A DNA stretch of 64,000 nt from positions 29,812,781 through 29,876,780 of the forward strand of contig NC_092706.1 in the NCBI RefSeq assembly GCF_964275005.1, given 5' to 3'. This DNA comes from Diadema setosum (taxonomy: Eukaryota > Echinodermata > Echinoidea > Diadematoida > Diadematidae). This document shows positions 35,183-45,906 of the stretch, piece after piece. The translations under genes were made by a program, and so were the position numbers. A model generated the notes under the pieces. It made no database searches, was not told where the DNA came from, and saw only the letters and a program-made list of their open reading frames with translations. Numbering within the stretch: position 1 is the first letter of the stretch; the number at the start of each line of letters is the position of its first letter.

Positions 35183-35228
<46 letters not shown>

Positions 35229-36289
35229 AATGGTTTACACTAGAGACTGTAAACTTAATCTTGACGACGAAAAGACATCCCTACCTGGCAGCTGGCACTG
35301 ATAGTGTTCAAATGTCAGTAGCTGTGTAAGAGATTTGCCAAGTACGCCTTCCTTTTCTCCCCGAATCAGTTTGGCCGTCAACCGTATATATTTTATTGCT
35401 CCATCCCTGTCCCTGAACGTCAGTGTCTGGCAGAGATTTTTGACATGGCAGCCAATTATTGATGACACTGACATGGGTGTAGTGATGTCACTTCCGGTTG
35501 ACCCTTAACCCCCACAACAAAAGGAAATACAGAGAAATCATAATGATAAACCATCCGACACTGCAGAAGTGAACGTATTTTATGTTCACTTATTATTATC
35601 TACTTGATGTTATCAAGAAAAAAAACAAATCAGTTATAGTCTCGATTAACCTGGGTACATTCTGTTGAGGGGACTTTGTCATGGTGTAATGATAGCATTG
35701 CCATGCGAGTTATTTAACACCAGACTCAAGTGGGCCATTTAATGGCTAAAGTACCTTGTCAATGGATGTACACACTGCCTTGGGCAGGATTCGAAATCAA
35801 GAAATCCCGTTGAATGCGGACCCATGCATATCATAATTAGTAAGCTCTTCAAAGCCTAAGCATCTGCTTGGTATCGGTTTATTACTTTTACTGTTTCATC
35901 GTCATCATAAACCATCAGGATCCACACGCAGTTAGATGTAAATGATCACTGAAACAAATCTCGAGAATAGAAACCCCGCCTCAGATATTGTTGAAATACA
36001 AAACTCGTGTCTTAGTTCTTTGATGGTATCATTGTGTTCGAAGCTGAGGCTCAAATGACTGCATTTTCCGGAATGTACAGGTACTGTAAGATATTCATGG
36101 AAAGCATATCAGTGTATAGAAAGTAGATGTACATACACTCATATTTCCAGTGAAATATTCAAGTGTTTTACCTGGTCAATATAAAATGGCTAAAATCTTG
36201 ATCATTCAACTCGAACTCCGCGAAAGCTTAGCGTCAAACGTGGAACAAGTTGCGTAATATTTCAGGAGTTTCCGGCATATTTTAGCCGC

Positions 36290-36335
<46 letters not shown>

Positions 36336-37795
36336 TTTTTTGCAGCTTTACGTTGGACTTTCGATGTGTTAAATAATGGTAAACTTACAGGCAGCCAAGC
36401 TAATCGTCCACTTGGTCTTTTTTTTTTTTTTATCGAATCGAGCATGTTACCTCGTGATATATCAGGCAGGATGTTATTCATAATAATATCTGAGAAAAAT
36501 GGCCAAACAATCTCACAATCCCAGGACGGTCTCACCGCTTCGCGTGACAGCCGACTACAATCAAAAGGGACATTTAGATTGTGTGGACACGACGGTTTTC
36601 ATGCCGCCCGAAAGTGCGAGCCAACGTTCTCGGCAACTCTCGTCGACGCCAGAGTAATACCATTTTAGATTTCAGTCGACAGTGAGTACGAGTCGACAGT
36701 GTGGTGACGTCATAATCGTCGCGCCAAATACACGCTGCCTTCGTCACTCCCGTTCACTACTTAGTATCTGTAAAGATGTGAAATCCTTGGAGGACGCCTT
36801 CTTGATTCTGGCGCTGGACGCGCCAGAGAACGTGGAGCATGCGCAGTATCATGAAATGACGTCATCACGTTGAAGTCCACGTTGTGGACGCGAAATCTAA
36901 AAGTCCTTAATGATTGACAAACGACTGCACTTAATGGACAAAGAGCGTAGGGGAAAAGGCAGATTTTGGTAAATATTTCATTGGGGAGTGCTGTATCATC
37001 CCTCCCGACGCCGCATGTTAGTGCTTTTGACATGTTTTACCATCTCCCTGCTTTAATCACAATGCTACATGGGCGGTAATACAGAAATAGTAAGAGATGG
37101 ATTGGGTTGAGTTTAGATTTTTATTAATTCATTCCTATATTAGTATACATGTAATTATATACAATTATATTGTCAAGGTTAACAAGATATCTATCGATAT
37201 TGACGAATGTTAAGAAAATACAGCGGCATGGTAAAATAAAAAATGTGCTGGAGCTGTTCCTGGCACATCGTTCATTCAGTAAACTTGTCAGATTCGATTA
37301 TATGGAAAATGTTATTTTTATCACTACGGGAGGGTCCCGTTGCAACGAAGTCCTCTGGACAGGCAGTTTTCATTCGTTATATTGAAATTTCGTTATAGCC
37401 GTCCAATTAAGTATGCAGGTATTATAGACAATAACTTTGGGACCTGAATGTGTACTTTGTTGTAAAGAGAGATTCGTTATAACCGTGTTCATTATAACGG
37501 GAGTGCACTCTATGTATAAATGCGACTAGAAGTGATAAAGAAAACTCATTTATCCTCATACGAAGATATCAATGTGATCAATATTTTTGTTATTCAATAA
37601 TACTTTTTATGAAATAAAAAAAAAATGATTCAATTAACATCAGCTCGGTACAAAAATTATTCAAAACAACAGTAAAGTGTCAATCACTTTCAAATCAGAA
37701 TTATCAGTTCGACATTGATCTATCAATTACCAGAAATATCGAAGCGTGGCGGAGTGCAGGTTGTGAATTGAATTATACGGAAGCACATAGGCACA

Positions 37796-37868
<73 letters not shown>

Positions 37869-39154
37869 CACACACACACACACACAGAGCCTGTGGTCTT
37901 GCCGACTGTTCGGGAAGATGTGTTACCAAATAAACTTGGTTTTAAAACATATGATACGAGCCGATATCAATATGTCCATAATTGTTTCTTATTATAGGGA
38001 AGAGTAAGTGAATCAAGATGATACAATAATTATAGATAGTGCCGCCAGAAAACAAAGTCACTAGACGGAAAAGGAAAAACGACAAGCAGAATTCATTCCC
38101 CTTGTTCCAGGATTCGATCAATTTTCATTTGTGATCTGGGTTTACTTGAAGTTTTAATATTGAAAAGAATACTGTTATAGACTACGAACGATGTTTGCGA
38201 TTTGAGTGAATCTTACCTCTTAACAGCATTAATATCACAGCAACGACTTTAATAGTCTGAGGAAAAAGGAAGGAAGGAAACAGGTAGAAATATAATAATA
38301 CAACGTCGCCTGCCCGGTAGAAGGGTCCTAATAAGCTTTAGAGAATGCGAACCTGGGTCCTGTCATAGCAAGTTTTAGAGCATGCAAACATTAGGGCCCT
38401 TCTGTCGGGTAGGCGACGGCAATATGATTACTAGTACTCTCTCCTACAATTGAAGTATAGACCTATATGGAAAGAAAGAGTTTTTTTTTTTCATTTTGAA
38501 ATCATATAGTGGATTCATTGAAATTGAATATCACAGAATATCATTTATTAACTTATTATACAATATCTTTCTAGACTTTCTTGAAGGGACTCATTCATAT
38601 TTCTGATGGGCAGGGGAAGATCGAACAATGAGATGTTTTGTTGTAGACTTATGATGTGGGACTATGCTAGAAAAAATTAAAAAAAGAAACCCCTGTGGGA
38701 ATTATTAAAGAAATATCAGTCAAAATGACGCTTTATGACGTTACAGATTAGATTTGATATAAACGTGAATGTTATTATTAAGTTACTTGATGCAAATTAC
38801 ATCCACGAGTGAGGAAACTTGTATATAGTCTCAATGCAAGAGTCGAATGAGACATGGGGCATTCAAATCATAAAACCGTTGTGCATTACAATAAGAAGCT
38901 CGCTTAACACGTGGCAACGATTATCATCCTATTCGCATTCATGATTTTATTACGACGAGGAAAATAAGTATCAAGCTAATTACGATGCATGGACATTATA
39001 TAAGATATACCCTCAGTTGAAGTGTTATATTGATCAGCGGATGCCATAATGAACAAAGAGTCAAATTTGAAAGACAAATATAATATTATCGTAATATATC
39101 AGTTCAGTCTGCAAACAAACAAGGAAAGTATTTTGTCTTTACCTTCAAAAACAT
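34117..39154 (-). CDS. secreted single-kringle protein (4 exons, assembled)
   Basis: Joining 39154-39143, 38256-38217, 35503-35285 and 34421-34117 gives 191 codons and TAA with matching phases (0, 1, 1). Residues 1-18 (MFLKTIKVVAVILMLLRG) form a signal peptide. Residues 19-90 are an unidentified region with Cys36, Cys42 and Cys87. The kringle runs from Cys95 to Cys178 with cysteines at 95, 117, 146, 157, 169 and 178, and the hallmarks NGRTCQKW, NYCRNPD, WAWCYTTDP and VRWEIC. The lysine-pocket DxD of lysine-binding kringles appears as D150-R-E152, with the following Arg165, so ligand binding is plausible but altered. There is no protease domain. The protein is secreted and its partner is unknown. 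A kringle ending a protein this small is unusual; an unseen alternative splice onward cannot be excluded. Confidence 0.8.
34422..35284 (-). other. kringle gene intron 3
   Basis: Contains a lone MITE end (AAGCTTTATGAAACAGGACC, about 34553-34573), a (TTCAA)n LINE tail (about 34722-34747) and a TA tract (35185-35222). No exon seen. Confidence 0.6.
35185..35222. repeat. (TA)n microsatellite
   Basis: Pure TA run inside intron 3 of the kringle gene. Confidence 0.95.
35285..35503 (-). CDS. kringle gene exon 3: unidentified Cys-containing region
   Basis: The acceptor GGGGTTAAG|GG and donor CCAG|GTAGGG are both phase 1. It encodes residues 18-91. Hydrophobic and charged residues alternate (TLTFRDRDGAIKYIRLTAKL) between Cys36/Cys42 and Cys87, suggesting a small disulfide-bonded beta-rich module. 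I do not recognise the family. Confidence 0.75.
35655..35830 (-). mobile_element. diverged copy of the tRNA-derived SINE
   Basis: On the minus strand a B-box-like GATTTCGAATCCTGCC (about 35786-35801) is followed by a body alignable to the 6604-6838 copy (CAGTG..TACATCC..TTGACAAG, then CATGGCAATGCT). It is more decayed than the other copy. Confidence 0.55.
36293..36333. repeat. (TA)n microsatellite
   Basis: Pure TA run in kringle gene intron 2. Confidence 0.95.
37330..37512. mobile_element. repeat with inverted GTTATAACG-type ends
   Basis: AACGAAGTCCTC, GGCAGTTTTCATTCGTTATA and a terminal CATTATAACGGGAGTGCACT match the family seen at 24862-24965 in the opposite orientation. Here the interior is longer and more diverged. 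Confidence 0.5.
37797..37886. repeat. (CA)n microsatellite
   Basis: About 90 bp of CA repeats with a few interruptions. Confidence 0.95.
38217..38256 (-). CDS. kringle gene exon 2: signal-peptide core (40-bp microexon)
   Basis: The acceptor TTCCTCAG|AC and donor AGAG|GTAAGA enclose 40 bases encoding TIKVVAVILMLLR. Phases 0 to 1 match exons 1 and 3. It is short, but both splice sites are strong and the peptide completes a signal sequence. Confidence 0.7.
38304..38418. mobile_element. 115-bp foldback MITE candidate
   Basis: CGTCGCCTGCCCGGTAGAAG and GGGTCCTAA at the left are mirrored by TTAGGGCCCTTCTGTCGGGT and AGGCGACG at the right. It lies within kringle gene intron 1. Confidence 0.65.
39143..39154 (-). 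CDS. kringle gene exon 1: start codon exon
   Basis: ATG TTT TTG AAG followed by GTAAAG, phase 0. Only MFLK is coded here; the rest of this exon is 5' UTR to the right. The choice rests on in-frame continuity with a signal peptide in exon 2. Confidence 0.55.
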
Positions 39155-40388
39155 GATTGTAGCTTCTAAGCTGATACTTCTTCTTCAATGAAAACTAAGC
39201 CATCGAGCAATAGTTTAATCAATCCAAATGACGCATCCAATCTGAGCCCTCTAAATTATCGAGGAATGCTTTGCCCATTCTATTAACACACCAATAAAAA
39301 ACCACCACTCTATTTCAAGCCCCATAATTACTTTATGCGCAATGCGTGGCAACGCTGTTGCTAAGCAGTGAGGTGATGAATGCAATGGCAGGAGCGATAC
39401 GCACATCCATTTTGAAGTAAGCAAAGTAAAAATGTCATATCGCTAAAAATGTCATATCGTTATAGCCCCATTAACATCACCATCCAAACGTTACCACCGC
39501 CGTATTCATTGTCCATCATTATGAATGGTCTGAAACTTTAGTAGTCTGACATAAATCATCTACCACTTTGGCGCCACTAACATTATCATCATCATTGTAA
39601 TTGCTAACATCGTCATCTCAATGACCACACTTAAACTCTTTGTCATAAATTTCTTGACGCCGTTGTTTGAAATAGTATTTTTTTATAGTCTGACATATCA
39701 TTTACCAACTTGCTTGTCATTATTACTATTATCATGATAACATTTATTTTCTTAACCCTCCATATCCATATTTATGCATTTTGGGGGTTGTTATAGATTT
39801 CAGCAGTTTCTTATGATAGTCTCGCATTTTGCATTAATAAAATAGTATTCATGTATTTATTATATTTATGTAGAGTCTGATATTTGTGTAATTATCATTC
39901 GATTGTTTTGTCATTAACATTGTTGTTAATATCTGCATGAAATTAAATGCAGAAACGCATTTGCAAACATCATTATTATCAACAACAAAACAACAAAACA
40001 GGCCCAGTGCATCCCGTTATATACGCTTATCTTCAAGTTCATATCAACAAATTCTGTCCACTCGATGCTTAACTACGTACGTGTCGGGTTCCCCCACCCC
40101 CGCAGTTTGTTGATAGAGCGCTAATACTGAGATACTTCGTGGATGTGGATAGTTATCTTCGAGTTAACTCGAAGTTAGCTATCAACGAGTGCGTCTACAC
40201 GGTGTTTAACTATGAGTCTATCCTCGAAGATAGCCATCCTCGAGGTTAACGGTCACCGTCTCAACGTATCTATACAAATGCGATATGGTCATAACGCACT
40301 AAATCACATTATACATTCACTCTGCATGGTTTCACTCTCATTGTGTTCGCATACGGTTGATTGTTATCACATTTCTCTCTTATACACG

Positions 40389-40446
<58 letters not shown>

Positions 40447-40606
40447 CTCCTAGATGGGTCATTTGGAAGACATTTCCATTTGTTTTATATGCAAATTTAT
40501 TATTACATGTTCAATGGCAGTTTACGCAATGGAGACACGAAAATTGTCTCCTTAATGACCAGTTGTCTCCCTAATGAAGACACTTCCCCCCAATATGTCT
40601 CCCTAA
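39155..40606. other. upstream of the kringle gene; no gene seen
   Basis: AT-rich. Contains a near-perfect palindrome at about 40149-40184 (GATAGTTATCTTCGAGTTAA mirrored) and a (CA)n-(TA)n tract at 40388-40447. Plus-strand frames across this tract translate the dinucleotides. Confidence 0.4.
40388..40447. repeat. (CA)n-(TA)n compound microsatellite
   Basis: A CA run of about 33 bp followed directly by a TA run of about 27 bp. Confidence 0.95.
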
Positions 40607-41798
40607 CAGGCGCGGTGGAGCACCCCAATTTGCATCTCATTATCGCCCCGTTCTATTTGAATTTCCAACGGGCATCCACGGCTGCCCGAAACTGTGTCCA
40701 TGAAAAAGTCAAATCTTTACCTTCTCCTTGTGCCGCTATGCGTGCCGCTAGTAAACTCAAACTTCCCACACTATCTAAGTTTTTAAAAACCTTCCTTTTG
40801 ATGAAAAAATTATGAAATTTGCTGCACTAGAACTTGAGATATGAAAACGTTTTGAAAATCACCTCTCGCAAAACATGCTCTCTGTTTTTTTCCGACTGGA
40901 CTATGGCCGGGCTCCAATGTGTCCGAAATGGGCAACATAAGTTCTTCAGGCCTCAATCCATATATGGTGAAACTTTTCGCTTGGTTCCACCTGTACTTTT
41001 TGAGAAATCAACTTGTTTCTACAGGGTTTGGAATAGAAAATTATAGTCAGCGAAACAATTGAAAATGACGTCATTTCTTTTCCCGTAATATTGGGCATGC
41101 GTGGTACGTGAGATTCAGGATTTCGTGCTCATTGTTGGTTTGCATGTGACGCAGTCAATTTTGCTGAGTGTCGCACGGCGGTACGGTGACTGCTGAGCTG
41201 CTGCCGCGCACGCTGCATGCAGCAATGCGTTGTGTGTGCTGCATAGAGCTCTAACGATATGTAAATACAGCTCTACATATGGTGTGCTGTGACATGCAAC
41301 GCGCGCAGTGACGCGATTAAATATACATGGGACCGACCTGTACGCTTTGCGTTCATGTCATTTTTGACATCACCTTCTGTTTTTTTCCGACACAGCCATG
41401 GCCGGGAATATTACGGTATGAAATCTAAAATGCAAGCCGATAAATAAATTTCGGTGTACTTTGTTCGAATGGCGCTTTGGTTCCGCAATCACACTTTGTG
41501 AATTTTAGGATGATTTTCGAGGCATATTTTTGGTGATTTTGCTCGCCAGGTTTCCGCTAAAATTTCACATTTTATCATTGTCAAATCCTTTAATATGTTA
41601 TATGTGCATATTCGGACATGTTTTCAAATTCAAGCTAACTCAATTTTAATCCGAAAATAGGTTTCCTTAAATTGTTATTAGCTTGAGAAGTTGTTTACTT
41701 TTTCTCAACTACGCGAGTACATGTTGTTTACTTTATGCAAATGAGGCTCGGCTGCCGATGGATTTCTGCGAGATAATTGGGGTGCTCCACCGCGCCTG
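40607..41798. mobile_element. 1.19-kb TIR DNA element with CTAA target duplication
   Basis: The ends CAGGCGCGGTGGAGCACCCC and its exact complement define a 23-25-bp TIR. CTAA flanks both ends (40603-40606 and 41799-41802). Inside, two similar phrases (TTTTTTCCGACTGGAC..ATGGCCGGG near 40887 and TTTTTTCCGACACAGCCATGG near 41383) recur. No transposase motif is visible, so it is non-autonomous. Confidence 0.75.
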
Positions 41799-41812
41799 CT
41801 AAGGTGCCAACT

Positions 41813-41815
<3 letters not shown>

Positions 41816-41873
<58 letters not shown>

Positions 41874-42012
41874 GTAAAGAAATTAGACTTGAGACGGACG
41901 TTGCTCTCGATCTTGTTCTCCCTTTTAATCGAGCTTTCGACCTGGTGCCATCAGGTGTTCATCAGGATCTACCAAAAGAACAATAATATTGTCTAAATGG
42001 CATAATGTGCCA

Positions 42013-42068
<56 letters not shown>

Positions 42069-42086
42069 ATGTGTGTGTGTGTGTGT
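41816..42086. repeat. two (TA)n tracts and a (GT)n end
   Basis: TA runs at about 41816-41873 and 42016-42063, the second continuing into GT repeats to 42086. About 140 bp of unique sequence lies between. Confidence 0.9.
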
Positions 42087-43421
42087 AAATTTTAAAATAT
42101 GAAGAGCTTGAATGCAGAAACAAATACAAGCTATTTCTCTTTTTTATGTAAGGTCATCTTCAAATAGAGAAAAATACAATCTTTGTACTGACACTGAACT
42201 CTTTTAATGTAACAAGATATTAGTAATAAGATATTAAAATAAGTTATTAACCATACATTTGAATTTTTTTTTTTTTTTTTTTTAGGAGATTAAATCTGAA
42301 GTATTTCAAATTTATGAAATTGGGTGAATCTGTTTTTGCATCAAGCTCTTATATCCTTTACACCAGCGCATTGCGCAATTAATGTTGTTAGGAGCAACTG
42401 ATGATTTTTTTAAATGGATGGTTGACATGCTCCCTGATAGCAGCAACGATGATGTCATAAAAGATTTATAGGCGTAAGCCACCAGGAGAGTCTTGAAACC
42501 GTGAAATAGTCGTTTGATTTGTGTAATGTGAATTCCACTGTGATTAATACCACTGTTTTGTTAATACAATAATCTTTAATTAATGTTTTATTAAATGACC
42601 CTTCTTGGATGAAAACACAAATTGAAAATAAGTTTTACAACAAAAATTAAAACAATCAAGTTTGAGCCTTTCTGCTTGTTATTTAATGTTTTGCATCATT
42701 TCTTGTGCTTTAAAGAAAACTCGAAGCTAGAGTGGGTTTTCCCCTTCATTTGATGAAAAATCAGTTTTGAAATGGCTGAGATATTAAAAAGTAAAACAAA
42801 GTAATTCTGATAAAAGGTAGGTCCTACCTTTAATATAAGCATCGCTTAGTTAGGGATATGTCATACATGTAATTTCAAAACCAACTTTCATCAAATAATC
42901 TTTGAACCCGTTTTAGAGTTAAATACTCTTTCATATTACATAACAGGTTTTTCATCATCTCAAAAAATCATCATCAAAAACATTGGAAACCCTGGAGCCC
43001 CATCTCAACCGAAACTGTATCAAGCCTTTAAAGCAGCGAGAGCAGATGAACTGTGCGGGACTCGATATCAATGTCATCTAACTCTGTCAGTGTGATGACA
43101 GAGGCGACCGCACTGGGATGATAGGAGATGGATAACACAATGATTGCTGATGTTATCATAGTTATTATTATACTGTTTATGACCGATATAGTCTGTGGTG
43201 ACTAAGATATGATTGTTATCATGGTTGCATTTGATTGATAGTTACACATTAGAGTTATAATATCTCACCAATTACAATGTTATTGATGATAACAGTTAAA
43301 CATCCTAAAAGCAAAACCAGTGTTTATCTAACGTGTATATCAAGAAACCATTTTGATGATTGATATCATTACAGGAATAATTAGAAATGCAAAAAGTTGC
43401 AATAATTGTAATATCGATATT

Positions 43422-43422
43422 A

Positions 43423-43459
<37 letters not shown>

Positions 43460-43527
43460 CATTATTACCATTATTATTACTACTACTACTACTACTACTG
43501 ATGATGATGATGATAATGATGATGATA
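43422..43527. repeat. compound (ATT)n(ACT)n(GAT)n microsatellite
   Basis: Successive trinucleotide runs. Frames on both strands here encode Ile/Val/Thr/Asp homopolymers only. Confidence 0.95.
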
Positions 43528-43901
43528 CACCTGCAATAATAATGACAGTAGTCGTGACGGTTATTATAATTATCATTATAATCATTGTTTTAATTGGGAA
43601 AGCCATTATTATAGGGAATTATTTTGGAAAGGTAATTTTTATTGTGTAAGCACTGAGGTCCACAAGGACCGTAACATTATATATCAACATGCCAAAGAGT
43701 ACGAGGAAGATATTTTACACATCAGAGGTAAAACGGCTATTAAAGCAAGGGATATTCACACTTTAGGCAGGATTTGAATTTCATCTCTATGTGAGTCAAA
43801 AGATTTATTTGTCACACGGTGGTACACCTGTCACCATACTACCATTCTTTTGTATTGTCATCATTATGTAGGCCTATACATAATATGCTTTCACGCTAAT
43901 T

Positions 43902-43904
<3 letters not shown>

Positions 43905-43963
<59 letters not shown>
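43905..43963. repeat. (TA)n microsatellite
   Basis: Pure TA run of about 59 bp. Confidence 0.95.
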
Positions 43964-43966
<3 letters not shown>

Positions 43967-45345
43967 TGCGTAATAGATGGGATTTCAGATGGATATCATA
44001 ATGATAGCTAATGTTACAACAGTTGATTCAATGCTGGAAACTTACATTTTCTGTCAGTGTTGAAAATCTAAAAACTGATTGCTATCATGGTTGCATTCAG
44101 TATATTACCATCACTATAAACTTATATTATGTTTGCGCGCTAACATACCATACCACGTAAAGTTCAGAACAAAAGTCCTGGAAAATGCAGTTAAACAAGA
44201 GTACTTTTATGTGGGCCCAATAACTTTCCCCATTGCCTTTGATTCCCAATATTTCTATTTGTTTAGCAATTCATTCGTTTGTATCTACTTCCAGCAAGAG
44301 ACGACAGATGTATTGTAGTTGTTATTTCGCTTTATCTTCATTTGAGAGATATGAATACAGATTGATCAAATACTGATATTATATTTGTTGTTCCAATACA
44401 CTTCAAGCAAATCATACCGAGATAACGGCAAATTATACCAAGATACATCAGTGCCGCCATCTAAGAATTGATTCATTCATGTATAGTCCATGTAACGAGA
44501 AGTCCCCTCCCCCTCCTTGTAGCCCCACCCTCAGTCTCCCCAGCTCTTCCTTTCCCAAAAGAGTTAGCTGCGTGACTAGCATAGCCCAGGGGCAATATGA
44601 TCGCTCCTCGTCGCACATCGTGAAGAGGTGAAGTAAACTTCCTTCTGCTTTCCCCCGTCTCTTATACACCTCCTATGAGATGTACACACATCAGGGTCTA
44701 TATGATTGTCTGTGTGTGAGTGAGTGTGTTTGTGTGTGTACGTGTGTGTGTTTTTGTGGGTGTGTGTGTTTGTGTGTGGAAGTACACATGTGTCATGACT
44801 ACCCCTACATGTAAAATCACGCGTGAAATACGTATTGCGAATAAGAAAATCAATTCAAGAATCTTTTGATAGAGGATTGATTGTGCATTTAAACTAAAAG
44901 TTATTTTGTTTTGAACAACAGCAATCCCCTGCAATGAAACCAAACTAAGACCTACACATATTGATATGATTAATTGGCATTGATTTTAAAAAGCTTTAGA
45001 TCTTAAGGTAAGGAGTAAGCTTTAAATTCATACATTTTGAAGTTGATCATCGTGTACATAGCAAAACAAAATGTGAGAAAGTTTACAACTGACTGGTACT
45101 CCAAACTTCAAAACTGTTCAACAAACAGTCGCTCTCTGCGACAGTTCATGACATTTTCTATATTGTGTCGGATTCTGGTTAAATGAAATGCTCATGACCA
45201 CAGTCTGTTTGCTTGTAAAGGGCTTCAGATATATCATGTAAGCCCAAAAGAAGTCAGTCAAAGATTTGTCTAGGAGATATTTCATTTGTTACAGCGTGCA
45301 TACGCCACAGCCTGTAGAGTTCCCCCGTAGTAAAGCAGTTTGAGG

Positions 45346-45376
45346 TTTGGCGCGCTGGAAGACAAAAGCGCGGGAA
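45346..45376. promoter_or_regulatory. two E2F-like motifs
   Basis: TTTGGCGCGC (45346-45355) and GCGCGGGAA (45368-45376, inverted TTCCCGCGC) lie 12 bases apart in opposite orientation, in a locally CpG-rich stretch about 420 bases upstream of a candidate first exon. Regulatory use is inference. Confidence 0.3.
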
Positions 45377-45798
45377 TAAAAGACTAGGGTAGAATGCATC
45401 GCAGAAAGTGCGGAAGAGATGGATTGGGTACTCTCCGCTGTCCCTCGGTAGTTCTACCGCATCTGACATGAAATATTGCGCATTTATTTTTGGAAGATCT
45501 AGAGGCAAACTATGCTATTCCCTTGCCTGATGGAAGACTACTTTCAGTGGGGCTAAGCGATGTGTAAGAGACCGCTGGTACTAAACTGCACCGGGGTGGT
45601 AAATGCCGTTAGAGAGGAGACAGGAATTTCTATCCAAACATGACAGTGATAGTTCAGTATCATCATTCTTTTTGACCTTTGACATTAGTTAGGCGGACAC
45701 TGATTGGTTTATGTTTGGCCACTGTTCGGTAACTGGATCAGGTCTTCTAATTTATCGACTGCTCCACGGGACTGTGGACCTACCATTGCCTATTGACT

Positions 45799-45906
45799 AT
45801 GATCGCTTATTGGAATCTACTATCAACTGGTTTCATTGCGGAGACCTCGGGAAATATTACATTAAGTGAATGCGGCTTGACAAATGATTCGGCATGTCCG
45901 GCAAAG
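45799..45906 (+). CDS. candidate first coding exon of an unidentified plus-strand gene
   Basis: An ATG opens 36 codons ending at a strong donor (GCAAAG|GTAAGT). The peptide includes NITLSECGLTNDSACPAK with two sequons and two cysteines, which would suit a secreted protein, although the N-terminus is a weak signal peptide. A second in-frame possibility is that translation starts at the ATG of ATGTCCGGC, giving a short start exon in another frame. No downstream exon was found. Confidence 0.3.

Larger units (their letters stand above)
35504..38216 (-). other. kringle gene intron 2
   Basis: Contains a diverged SINE (35655-35830), a TA tract (36293-36333), a CpG-richer block (about 36530-37030) with no confirmed exon, a GTTATAACG-type repeat (37330-37512) and a long CA tract (37797-37886). 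Confidence 0.6.
42087..45345. other. intergenic, no gene seen
   Basis: AT-rich sequence with a compound (ATT)n(ACT)n(GAT)n tract (43422-43527), a TA tract (43905-43963) and a GT-rich tract (44703-44790). No exon supported. Confidence 0.4.
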
